Under the pieces are notes generated by a model. The model was not told where the DNA came from, did not search any database, and saw nothing but the letters and a program-made list of their open reading frames with translations. Positions 46,568 through 55,400 of a stretch of DNA of 64,000 nucleotides are shown here, piece by piece (the stretch's first letter is position 1; each line of letters starts with the position of its first letter). A program made the position numbers and the translations under genes. Source of the stretch: Cellulomonas sp. Root930 (GTDB lineage: Bacteria > Actinomycetota > Actinomycetes > Actinomycetales > Cellulomonadaceae); NCBI GenBank assembly GCA_001429255.1, contig LMJI01000001.1, positions 1,715,256-1,779,255 of the forward strand. Direction: 5' to 3'.

Positions 46568-48265
46568 TCACCCGTGCGCGCGCAGGTTCCTCCACGTCTC
46601 GCGGCGGGCGGCCTGCTCGACCGGGTCCGGCACGGGGAGCGAGGCCAGCAGGCGCTGGGTGTACGGGTGCTTCGGCGCTCCGAGCACCTCGTCGCCCGTG
46701 CCCTCCTCGACCAGCACGCCACGGTGCAGGACCGCGATGCGGTGGGCCAGCAGGTCGACGACGGCCAGGTCGTGGCTGATGAACAGGCACGCGAAGCCCA
46801 GCTCGGCCTGCAGGCGGGCGAACAGGTCGAGCACCCGGGCCTGCACGGACACGTCGAGCGCACTGGTCGGCTCGTCGGCGATGAGCAGCTCCGGACCCAG
46901 GATGAGCGCGCGGGCCAGGCTGGCGCGCTGGCGCTGACCACCGGAGAGCTCGTGCGGGAACCGGTCGCCGAAGGCCTTCGGCAGCTGCACGGCCTCCATC
47001 AGCTCGTCGACCTTCGGCCGCGCCTCCTGCGGGTTCGGCGCCAGACCGTGCACCACCATCGGCTCGGCGACGCACTGCGCGATCGTCAGCAGCGGGTTGA
47101 AGCTCGTCGCCGGGTCCTGGAAGACGAACCCGATGCGCTTGCGGACCGGGCGGAACGTCTTCTCCTTGACGCGGAGCATCTCGACGCCGTGCACCTTCAG
47201 GGACCCGTCACTGATCGGGGTGAGGCCGGCGATCGCGCGCCCGATGGTCGTCTTGCCGCTCCCCGACTCCCCGACCAGGCCGAGCACCTCGCCGGGCCGG
47301 ATGACCAGGTCGACGCCGTCGACCGCGGTGAAGTCGGGCTGCCGCAGCCGACCGGGGTACACGATGCGCAGGTCCTTCGCCTCGACCACGGGCGTCGCCG
47401 AGTCGTCGACCACCATGGCCTCGAGCTCGTCGCCCACCCGCACGCGGTCGCGCAGCCGACGGCCGCCGACCCGCGGCACCGCGTCGAGCAGGCGCCGGGT
47501 GTACGGGTGCTGGGGTGCGGAGAACAGGGTGTGGACGTCCGCCTGCTCGACGATCTCGCCGTTGTACATGACCGCGACTCGGTCGGCGAGGTCCGCGACG
47601 ACGCCCATGTTGTGCGTGATCAGGACGATCGCCGAGCCGAACTCCTGGGGGAGCCGGCGCAGCAGGTCGAGGATCTCCGCCTGCACGGTGACGTCGAGGG
47701 CGGTGGTCGGCTCGTCCGCGATGATCAGGCCGGGGTCGAGCACCAGGGCCTGCGCGATGACGATGCGCTGCTTCTGGCCGCCCGAGAACTGGTGCGGGTA
47801 GTGGTCGACACGGTGCTCCGGGTCGGGGATGCCGACGAGGCGCAGCACGTCGATGGCCTGCGCGCGGGCGTCCTTGTCCGACAGCTTGCGGTGCGCCCGG
47901 AGGCCCTCCGCGATCTGCCAGCCCACGGGGAACACCGGGTTGAGGGCGGTCGACGGCTCCTGGAACACCATCGCGGCGTCCCGCCCCCGCACGTCCCGCA
48001 GGTCGTTCCCGCGCAGCGTGACGATGTCGTGGGTGGCCGACCCGTCCTTGCGGGTGAGCAGCACGGCGCCGCTGGTCAGGGCGGTCTCCGGCAGCAGCCC
48101 GAGGATCGTGCGGGCGGTCACGGTCTTGCCCGAGCCGGACTCGCCCACGATCGCGAGCACCTCGCCCGAGGCGACCTGCAGCGTGACGCCCTCGACCGCG
48201 CGGACGGTGCCGGAGTCGGTGGCGAACGAGACCCGCAGGTCGGTGATGTCGACGACGTTGGTCAT
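46568..48265 (-). CDS. Fused ABC ATPase of a Dpp/Opp-type importer (DppD-DppF)
   Basis: 565 aa with two complete ATPase domains. Domain 1 (about 5-265): GESGSGKT, FSGGQKQR, LIIADEPTTALDV. Domain 2 (about 295-550): GESGSGKT, LSGGQRQR, LLIADEPTSALDV. Each ends with HPYT(R/Q)RLL, the oligopeptide-importer tail. It powers the permeases encoded just upstream. Start overlaps the DppC-type gene by ATGA. In one polypeptide the two subunits are fixed 1:1. Confidence 0.93.
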   Translation of the reverse strand: MTNVVDITDLRVSFATDSGTVRAVEGVTLQVASGEVLAIVGESGSGKTVTARTILGLLPETALTSGAVLLTRKDGSATHDIVTLRGNDLRDVRGRDAAMVFQEPSTALNPVFPVGWQIAEGLRAHRKLSDKDARAQAIDVLRLVGIPDPEHRVDHYPHQFSGGQKQRIVIAQALVLDPGLIIADEPTTALDVTVQAEILDLLRRLPQEFGSAIVLITHNMGVVADLADRVAVMYNGEIVEQADVHTLFSAPQHPYTRRLLDAVPRVGGRRLRDRVRVGDELEAMVVDDSATPVVEAKDLRIVYPGRLRQPDFTAVDGVDLVIRPGEVLGLVGESGSGKTTIGRAIAGLTPISDGSLKVHGVEMLRVKEKTFRPVRKRIGFVFQDPATSFNPLLTIAQCVAEPMVVHGLAPNPQEARPKVDELMEAVQLPKAFGDRFPHELSGGQRQRASLARALILGPELLIADEPTSALDVSVQARVLDLFARLQAELGFACLFISHDLAVVDLLAHRIAVLHRGVLVEEGTGDEVLGAPKHPYTQRLLASLPVPDPVEQAARRETWRNLRAHG

Positions 48266-49371
48266 GAGCGGAGTCCTTCGTCGTCGTCGAACAGGTCGGA
48301 CGGTCCCTCGAGCTCGTCGATGCTCTCGACGCCGGGGACGCGGTCGGTGGCGACCCCGCCCGGCACGGCGGTGACCGGGCTCAGGGCCGCGGCCTTCGCC
48401 GCGCGGCGGGTGCGCAGGCGCGGGTCCGCGAGGTCGTTGAGCGACTCGCCGACCAGCGTGGCGCCGAGCACGGTGAGCACGATCGCGAGGCCGGGCGGCA
48501 CCGCGGTCCACCAGATGCCGCTCGTCACGTCGGAGAGCGACCGCGACAGGTCGTAGCCCCAGTCGCCGGCCTTCGTCGGCTCGATGCCGAACCCGAGGAA
48601 CCCGAGACCGGCGAGCGTGAGGACCGCCTCGGAGCAGTTGAGCGTGAGGATCAGCGGGAGCGTCCGCGTCGAGTTGCGCAGGACGTGGCGGCCCATGATC
48701 CGCACGGGGCCCGAGCCGATCACCCGGGCCGACTCGACGAACGCCTCGGCCTTGACCCGGACCACCTCGGCGCGGACCACCCGGAAGTACTGGGGGATCA
48801 TCACGACGCTGAGCGAGATGGCGGCGGCCATGACGCCACCCCACATCGACGACTGCCCGCCGCTGATGACGATGGCGACGACGATGGCGAGCAGCAGGGA
48901 CGGGAACGCGAAGAGCGCGTCGGCGATGACCACGAGGACCCGGTCGACCCAGCCGCCGAAGTACCCCGACACGAGGCCGACGACGACGCCGATGAAGATC
49001 GAGAGCACGACGGCGGCGACGATCACCAGGAACGCCGGACGGGCGCCCCAGATGGTGCGCGACAGCACGTCGTAGCCGCCGACGGTGGTGCCGAGCCAGT
49101 GCTCGGCGGACGGTGGCTGCTGGGCGCCGAAGTTCACGTCGCCGGAGCTCAGCTGCGCGTAGCCGTAGGGCGCCAGCAGCGGCGCGAAGGCGGCGACGAA
49201 CAGGAAGACCAGGGTCAGCACGATGCCGACGAGCAGCATGGTGCGCTGGAGGCCGACGCTGGTGCGGACCTGGTGCACGACCGGCAGCCGCTTCCAGAGC
49301 GAGGTGTGCTCGGGCGTCGGCGGGGTCGCGTGGGCGACGACGAGGCCGGTTTCGGGGATGAGATCGGCCAT
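48262..49371 (-). CDS. Dpp/Opp-type ABC permease (DppC-like)
   Basis: 369 aa. Six transmembrane helices; LGTTVGGYDVLSRTIWGAR (DppC marker) near residue 93 and the EAA-type loop ESARVIGSGPVRIMGRHVLRN near 213. A 45-residue C-terminal acidic tail (DLFDDDEGLRS) is unusual. The ATG at 49371 is 2 bp from the upstream permease stop. Confidence 0.92.
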   Translation of the reverse strand: MADLIPETGLVVAHATPPTPEHTSLWKRLPVVHQVRTSVGLQRTMLLVGIVLTLVFLFVAAFAPLLAPYGYAQLSSGDVNFGAQQPPSAEHWLGTTVGGYDVLSRTIWGARPAFLVIVAAVVLSIFIGVVVGLVSGYFGGWVDRVLVVIADALFAFPSLLLAIVVAIVISGGQSSMWGGVMAAAISLSVVMIPQYFRVVRAEVVRVKAEAFVESARVIGSGPVRIMGRHVLRNSTRTLPLILTLNCSEAVLTLAGLGFLGFGIEPTKAGDWGYDLSRSLSDVTSGIWWTAVPPGLAIVLTVLGATLVGESLNDLADPRLRTRRAAKAAALSPVTAVPGGVATDRVPGVESIDELEGPSDLFDDDEGLRS

Positions 49372-49372
49372 G

Positions 49373-50473
49373 TCAGTACCTGATCCTGGGGTCGACGAGG
49401 GCGGCGATGACATCGACGACGAAGTTCGTCAGCGCCACCACCACGGCGAGCAGCACGACGATGCCCTGGACGGCCACGAAGTCGCGCGCGAGCAGGTACT
49501 GGACCAGCTGGAAGCCGAGGCCCTTCCACTCGAAGGTCTTCTCGGTCAGCACGGCGCCGCTGAGCAGCAACGCCACCTGCAGGCCGATGACGGTGATGAT
49601 CGGCACCAGCGCGGGGCGCCAGGCGTGCTGGCGCAGCAGCCGGCGCTCGTTGACGCCGCGCGAGCGCGCCGCCTCCACGTAGCCGGTGTTGAGGGTGCCG
49701 ATGACGTTGGTGCGGACGAGCCGCAGGAAGATGCCGCCGGTCAGCAGGCCGAGGGCGAGGGCCGGCAGGATCGCGTGCTCCAGCACGTCGAGGACGGCCT
49801 CCGGGCTGCCGGTGCTGATCGCGTCGATGAGGTAGATGCCCGTGCCCGCGCCGTTGCGCTGGAGCTCGATCTGGGTGTCGGTGGACGCGCGGCCCGCGAC
49901 CGGGAGCCAGCCGAGCCAGACCGAGAAGACGAGCTTGAGCAGGATGCCGGCGAAGAACACGGGCGTCGCGTAGGCGAGGATCCCGGAGATGCGCAGCGAG
50001 GCGTCCACGCCCTTGTCGCGGCGGGCGGCGGCGATGCGGCCCAGCGGGATGCCGACCACGAGCGCGACGAGCATCGCGTAGAACGCCAGCTCGAGAGTCG
50101 CGGCGCCGTACGTGAGGACGATCTCCGTGACCGGGCGGTTGTCGGAGATGGAGCTGCCGAAGTCGCCGCGGAACACCCGGCCCAGGTACTCGAGGTACTG
50201 CACGAAGATCGGCCGGTCGTAGCCGGCCGCCTCGATGCGCTCGGCCAGCTGGTCCGCGGTGAGGCGGCCACCCAGGGAGGCGGTGATCGGGTCGCCCGTC
50301 GCCCGCATGAGGACGAAGACGGTGGTCACCAGGATGAAGATCGTGGGGAAGATCAACAGGAACCGGACCAGCAGGTAGCTGCCGAGCTTGCCGCCCGGTC
50401 GCCTGCGCTGAGGCGCCCGCGCGTCCGGCGCCGGCGCGACGCCCGAGGGGGCGTCGGTGGTGAGGGAGGTCAT
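49373..50473 (-). CDS. Dpp/Opp-type ABC permease (DppB-like)
   Basis: 366 aa. GSYLLVRFLLIFPTIFILVTTVFVLMR first helix, DP(I)TASLGGRLTADQLAERIEAAGYDRPIFVQYLEYLGRVFRGDFGSS is the DppB signature between TM1 and TM2, and the coupling loop YVEAARSRGVNERRLLRQHA is near residue 278. Forms the channel with the DppC-like protein. Confidence 0.93.
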   Translation of the reverse strand: MTSLTTDAPSGVAPAPDARAPQRRRPGGKLGSYLLVRFLLIFPTIFILVTTVFVLMRATGDPITASLGGRLTADQLAERIEAAGYDRPIFVQYLEYLGRVFRGDFGSSISDNRPVTEIVLTYGAATLELAFYAMLVALVVGIPLGRIAAARRDKGVDASLRISGILAYATPVFFAGILLKLVFSVWLGWLPVAGRASTDTQIELQRNGAGTGIYLIDAISTGSPEAVLDVLEHAILPALALGLLTGGIFLRLVRTNVIGTLNTGYVEAARSRGVNERRLLRQHAWRPALVPIITVIGLQVALLLSGAVLTEKTFEWKGLGFQLVQYLLARDFVAVQGIVVLLAVVVALTNFVVDVIAALVDPRIRY

Positions 50474-50565
50474 GGGTTCCTTGCCTGTTGCGGTCGGACG
50501 AGCCGGACGGCCCCGCCCCCGAGTCTGCTCGGAGGCGGGACCGTCGGCATGCGGTGCTGCTGCGG

Positions 50566-52215
50566 TCAGCTCGTGGCGAGCGCGCCGTAGCGGAACTTGA
50601 AGGACGCGTCGAGCGTGTCCTCGGTGCCGGTCACGTCCGTACCCACGACCGCCACCTGGGCGCCCTGAAGATACGGGACGGTGGACAGGTCCTGCGCGAC
50701 GGCGTCCTGGATGCCCTCGATGAGCGCGGTGCGGGCGTCGGCGTCTTCCGTCGTCGCCTGCTCCAGGATCATGTCGTTGACCTCCTGGTTGGCGTAGTGG
50801 TTGCTCAGGAAGTTCTCCGTGAGGAAGAACGGCGTGAGGTAGTTGTCGGCGTCCGAGTAGTCCGGGAACCAGCCGAGCTGGTACGCGGGGTAGACGTCGG
50901 CGGTGCGGTCCTTGGCGTACTGGACCCACTCGGTGGTCTGCAGGTCGACCGTGAAGAGGCCGTCCTTCTCCAGCTGCTCCTTGATCAGGGCGTACTCGTC
51001 GGCCGAGGACGGGCCGTAGTGGTCGTTCGAGTACTGCAGGCTGAGCGTGACCGGCGTGGTGACGCCGGCGGCCTCGAGCGCGGCCGTGGCGGCGTCGGCG
51101 TCGGGGCCGCCGTCCCCGTCGCCGTACAGACCCTTCAGCGACTCGGTGGCACCGGTGAGGCCGTCCGGGACGTAGGAGTACAGGGGCGTGTACGTGCCCT
51201 TGTAGACCTGCTCCGACAGCGGCGCCCGGTCGATCAGGTGGGCGACCGCCTGGCGGACCGCGAGGGCCTTGGCCGGGTCGGCCTCGGGCGTCTTGGCGCC
51301 GAACGGCTGCGTGTCGAAGTTGAACGTGATGTAGCGGATCTCCCCGCCGGGGCCGTCGACGACCTTGACGTTGTCGTTGGTCGACAGGTCCTCGATGTCC
51401 GTCGCCGAGAGGCTCCGGAACGCCACGTCGATGTTGCCCTCCTGGATGTCCAGCTTGAGGTTCGACGAGTCCGCGTAGTACTTGACGTTGACCTCGGCGG
51501 TCTTCGCCGCGGGCAGCACGCCCATGTAGTCCGCGTACGCCTCGTACGAGATCAGCTCGTTGAACGAGTAGCTGGTGATCGTGTACTGGCCGGCGAACGC
51601 GTTGCCGTCGACGATCTCGTTGTCCGGAGTCAGCGCGTCGGCCGCGAAGACCTCCTCGTCGACGATCGGGCCGGCCGGGCTCGACAGGATCTGCGGGAAG
51701 ATCTGGTCGTTCTCCGACTTCAGGTGGAAGACCACCGTGGTGTCGTCGACCGCCTCCGTGCTCTCCAGGTTGTAGAGCAGCGAGGACGGGCCGTTCTCGT
51801 CGGCGATCGCCACCTGGCGGTCGAACGTGAACTTGACGTCCGAGGCGGTCAGGTCGTGGCCGTTGGCCCACTTCAGGTCCGGCTTGAGCACGACCGTGTA
51901 CTCGGTCGGGGCCGTGAACTCCGCCGAGATGGCGATGTCCGGCTCGACGTCCGGGCTGCCGTACGGGGTGTTCATGAGGAACGGGAACACCTGGTTCTGC
52001 ACGGCGAACGAGCCGTTGTCGTACGAGCCCGCGGGGTCGAGCGTGGTGACCTTGTCGGTGGTGCCGATGGTCAGCGCACCCCCGGCGGAGGTGCTCCCGC
52101 CGTCGGCTCCGCCGTCGTCGTCGCTGCCCGAGCAGGCGGTGAGCACGAGGGCGGTCGCCGCGAGACCGGCGGTCGCCGCGAGGACGCGGCGGCGTGATGG
52201 TGCGAGGGAGGTCAT
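50566..52215 (-). CDS. Family-5 extracellular solute-binding lipoprotein
   Basis: 549 aa. Lipobox LVLTACS, lipidation at C28, then an acidic/Gly linker. ALTIGTTDKVTTLDPAGSYDNG and VFPFLMNTPYG are typical SBP_bac_5 openings; LTASDVKFTFDR near residue 125 and the repeat YALIKEQLEKDGL later agree. Members bind peptides, nickel or oligosaccharides. The gene directly upstream is GH51 arabinofuranosidase, so sugar oligomers are a real alternative to peptides. Confidence 0.92.
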   Translation of the reverse strand: MTSLAPSRRRVLAATAGLAATALVLTACSGSDDDGGADGGSTSAGGALTIGTTDKVTTLDPAGSYDNGSFAVQNQVFPFLMNTPYGSPDVEPDIAISAEFTAPTEYTVVLKPDLKWANGHDLTASDVKFTFDRQVAIADENGPSSLLYNLESTEAVDDTTVVFHLKSENDQIFPQILSSPAGPIVDEEVFAADALTPDNEIVDGNAFAGQYTITSYSFNELISYEAYADYMGVLPAAKTAEVNVKYYADSSNLKLDIQEGNIDVAFRSLSATDIEDLSTNDNVKVVDGPGGEIRYITFNFDTQPFGAKTPEADPAKALAVRQAVAHLIDRAPLSEQVYKGTYTPLYSYVPDGLTGATESLKGLYGDGDGGPDADAATAALEAAGVTTPVTLSLQYSNDHYGPSSADEYALIKEQLEKDGLFTVDLQTTEWVQYAKDRTADVYPAYQLGWFPDYSDADNYLTPFFLTENFLSNHYANQEVNDMILEQATTEDADARTALIEGIQDAVAQDLSTVPYLQGAQVAVVGTDVTGTEDTLDASFKFRYGALATS

Positions 52216-52321
52216 GCGCTACCTCTTCTGTCAGAGCCGCGGGCGCGCAGGGGCGCACCCGCCGGCTGGGTTCTCAGTGGGCTATGGGTAGCACACCGAT
52301 GTGTCCGGCATAACGAGGGTC

Positions 52322-52335
52322 TTACCGGTAGGTAA
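52322..52335. promoter_or_regulatory. Inverted repeat in front of the family-5 transporter
   Basis: TTACC-GGTA-GGTAA in the AT-richer part (52300-52350) of the 218-bp gap between GH51 and the binding-protein gene. It could be an operator near the transporter promoter. The exact -10 is not clear to me. Confidence 0.35.
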
Positions 52336-52382
52336 CATCCACATCTCGGGATGGTCACGATCGGCTCGGGTGACACGACGAC

Positions 52383-52420
52383 GCGGGGCGCCTGCGCGGT
52401 CCCCCGCGCACGCGCCCCGC
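52383..52420 (-). terminator. GH51 terminator
   Basis: GCGGGGCGC/GCGCCCCGC outer arms and GCGCGG/CCGCGC inner arms, 4-nt loop, 14 bp after the GH51 stop. It separates GH51 from the transporter genes, so they have their own promoter. Confidence 0.7.
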
Positions 52421-52433
52421 TCGATCCGCGACG

Positions 52434-55400
52434 TCACGGAAGGACGATCAGCAGCCTCCGGTCGGACGAGGCCTGGACGGTGGGCGACCCGGCGTACCGC
52501 GTGTCGACCACGTACAGCCCGACGGGCAGCCGGGGCAGCCGCAGGGTGGCGGTGGAGGCACGCTGCCCACCGGGCGTCAGAGCCCCGGTGACCTGCGCGA
52601 CGACCGGTCCGTCGCCGCGCAGCCGCACGCCGCGCACCGTCGTGGTCACGTCGCCCGTCGGGGCCGCGCCCGTGGCGGCCCGGACCGAGGCGGTCACGAC
52701 GGCCTGCGACGAGCGACGGACCGGTCGGGGCTCGATCGAGACCGAGGTGGTCGACCGGACGGCGTTCGCGACGGGCACCTGCGTGCTGGTCGTCGCGCCG
52801 ACGTTCCCGACGCGGTCGACCGCCCGGTGCTCGACGACCGTGGCCTCGGCGCCGACCTGCACGGGGCCGGCGTAGCTCGTCCAGGCACCGGTGCCGATCC
52901 GGTACTCGACCCGGTCCACCCCGGCGCCTTCGTCGGCACCCGTGAGCGTGACCCGCCGCTGGGCGTCCACGCTCGCCGACGACGTCGGGGCGATCGCGTC
53001 GAGCGCGAACGTCACCGACCGGACCGTGGAGACGTTGCCGGCCGCATCGGTCGCACGGACGGCGACCGTGTGCTCGCCGTGGCCGTCGACCTGCACGGAA
53101 CTGGTCTGCGTCCACGGTCCGGCGTCCACCGACATCTCGAGCGAGACGCCCGCACGGTCGTCGGACGCGGTGGCGACGACCGTCGCCGGGGCCGCGCGCC
53201 AGTCGCCCACGGGATCGGGGGTGACGAGGAGCGAGTCGACCGTCGGCGCGGTCGTGTCCGCCGGCACCGTGTGCAGGGTCAGGAACGTGACCGAGTACGG
53301 CGGCAGGTCGTACGTGAACGACGACGAGAGCCCGTCGAGCTCGCGCGTGACCGGTTCGACCGTGCCGGGTGCGGTCTTGGTGTTGGTCGCGCCCGGCGGC
53401 GCGACGATCTCCGTGACCGAGCCGGTCGGGGCGATCTCCGCGTCGGAGACCTCGACCTGCGTGCGCTGGGTGACCGCCGAGACGTTGACGACCTTGGCGA
53501 CGATGTCGCCGCTGTCCTCGTCGCGGGTGACCACCTGGAAGACGTCCGCCGCGGGGGCGGGGTCGTCGTAGGACATCTGCAGCACCCCGTCGAGGTACAG
53601 CTCGATGTGCCGGCCGGAGACCACGACCTTGACCCGGTACGTCTGGTCGGTCGCGATGCTGTGGCCCTCGACCGCCTTCACCTCGCCGGCGCCACCGCCG
53701 TCGGCCTTCTGCAGCGCCTGGCGGGTGTTGTTCCAGCCGCCCAGGTTCCACCAGAAGTAGTCGCTCGGCCCCCCCGCGGCGAACCCGACGAGGAAGCCCT
53801 CGGCCCCCGCGGTCTTGCGGGCGTCGAGCTCGAGCGTGTAGTTGCTCCAGTCCTGCTCGTAGGCGCCGGTGGGGATGCTGCGGGCGTCGGTGGTCGTCGT
53901 GCTCGACTGCACGTACTCGCCGCCCACCACCGACCACGAGCCGGTCTGCGGGGTCCACGCGGAGGCGTCGGCGAACGTGTCCTCGAACAGCACGGCGCCG
54001 CCGTCGTTCCCGGTGACGCGCACGTTGTCGTAGGCCGCGGAGGTGTTCCAGGTGGACAGGAACACTCCGCCGTCCAGCGGCTGCGGCTCGACCGACGGGG
54101 TGGTCAGCGTGCTGGGCACCACCTGGTCGCCGACGTTGTTCGAGAACAGGTGCTGGACCCAGTAGTTGGCGCTGGCCCAGGACTCGTCGTTGTCGAACCA
54201 GATGGCGTCCGGCGACCACTGCACGTACGACTCGTTGGCCAGCAGCGGCGCGTAGGACGCGAGCTCCACCAGGTCGCCGTTGCGCTCCAGACCCGTCATG
54301 TACGCGGCCTCGGACAGGCCGTTCCACCAGGTGTTCCCGCGCGAGGCGTACTCGCCGAGGAACACGTGCGGACCCTCGCGGTCGTAGGAGTCGTAGCGCT
54401 CCGTGTTGGTCAGGAACCAGCTCGGGTCGTTGTAGTAGTGCTCGTCGACCAGGTCCACGTCCTGCTCACGGGCGAAGTCCCACAGGGTGTCGAACCGGGC
54501 GCCGGTGTCGTCCGGACCCGAGTTGGAGATGATCTTGACGTCCGGGTAGGCGGCCGCGATCGCGTCCCGGAACGCCGGGAAGTTGGCCTCGAACGTGGTG
54601 GTGTTCTCCTCGTTGCCGAGCCCGATGTACGGCAGGTCGAACGGCTCGGGGTGACCGAGAGCGGCACGCTGGGCACCCCAGGTGGTCGACACGTCGCCCG
54701 TCGCGAACTCGATGAGGTCGAGCGTGTCCTGCACCCAGCGGGCGATCTGCGTCGGGTCGGTCATCTCGGGGATCGTGCTCCCGCAGCCGTTGGCGCCGAC
54801 CGACAGCACGGGCAGAGGGATGGCCCCGAGGTCCTCGGCCAGCTCCATGTACTCCAGGTAGCCGATGCCGTAGGACTGGTTGTAGCCCCAGAAGTTCCAG
54901 TTGGTGGCCCGCTCCTCGACCGGCCCGATCGTCTCCTTCCACTGGTACGTGCGGCGCCGGTCGGTGAACCCGGACTCCTCGTAGGTGCGGAACGTGCCGA
55001 CGTTGGTGACGCAGCCGCCGGGGAAGCGCAGGAAGGAGGGGTCGAGCGCGGCGATCTTCTCCGCGAGGTCCTTGCGCAGCACGGACGTGCCGTTCACCGG
55101 TCCGACCCAGGTGTCCTGCGGGAAGAGCGACACCTGGTCGAGGTGGAGCGTCGAGGCCGAGCCGGCGAGGACGACGAACCGTCCCGAGTCGGCGGTGGCG
55201 CTCGCGGTGAGCGTGACCTCGTACTTCCTCCACGTGTCGGAGCCGTCCACGTCGACGGTCCCGGCCGCGATCGTCTGCGTGCCGTCCTCGACCGCCAGGG
55301 TCAGCGTCTGCGGGGTGGTGGTGCGCACCCAGACGCTCGCGTCGTAGGACTCTCCGTCGCGCACGGCGACGCCCGCGTTGTAGCTCGCGTTGCGGACGCC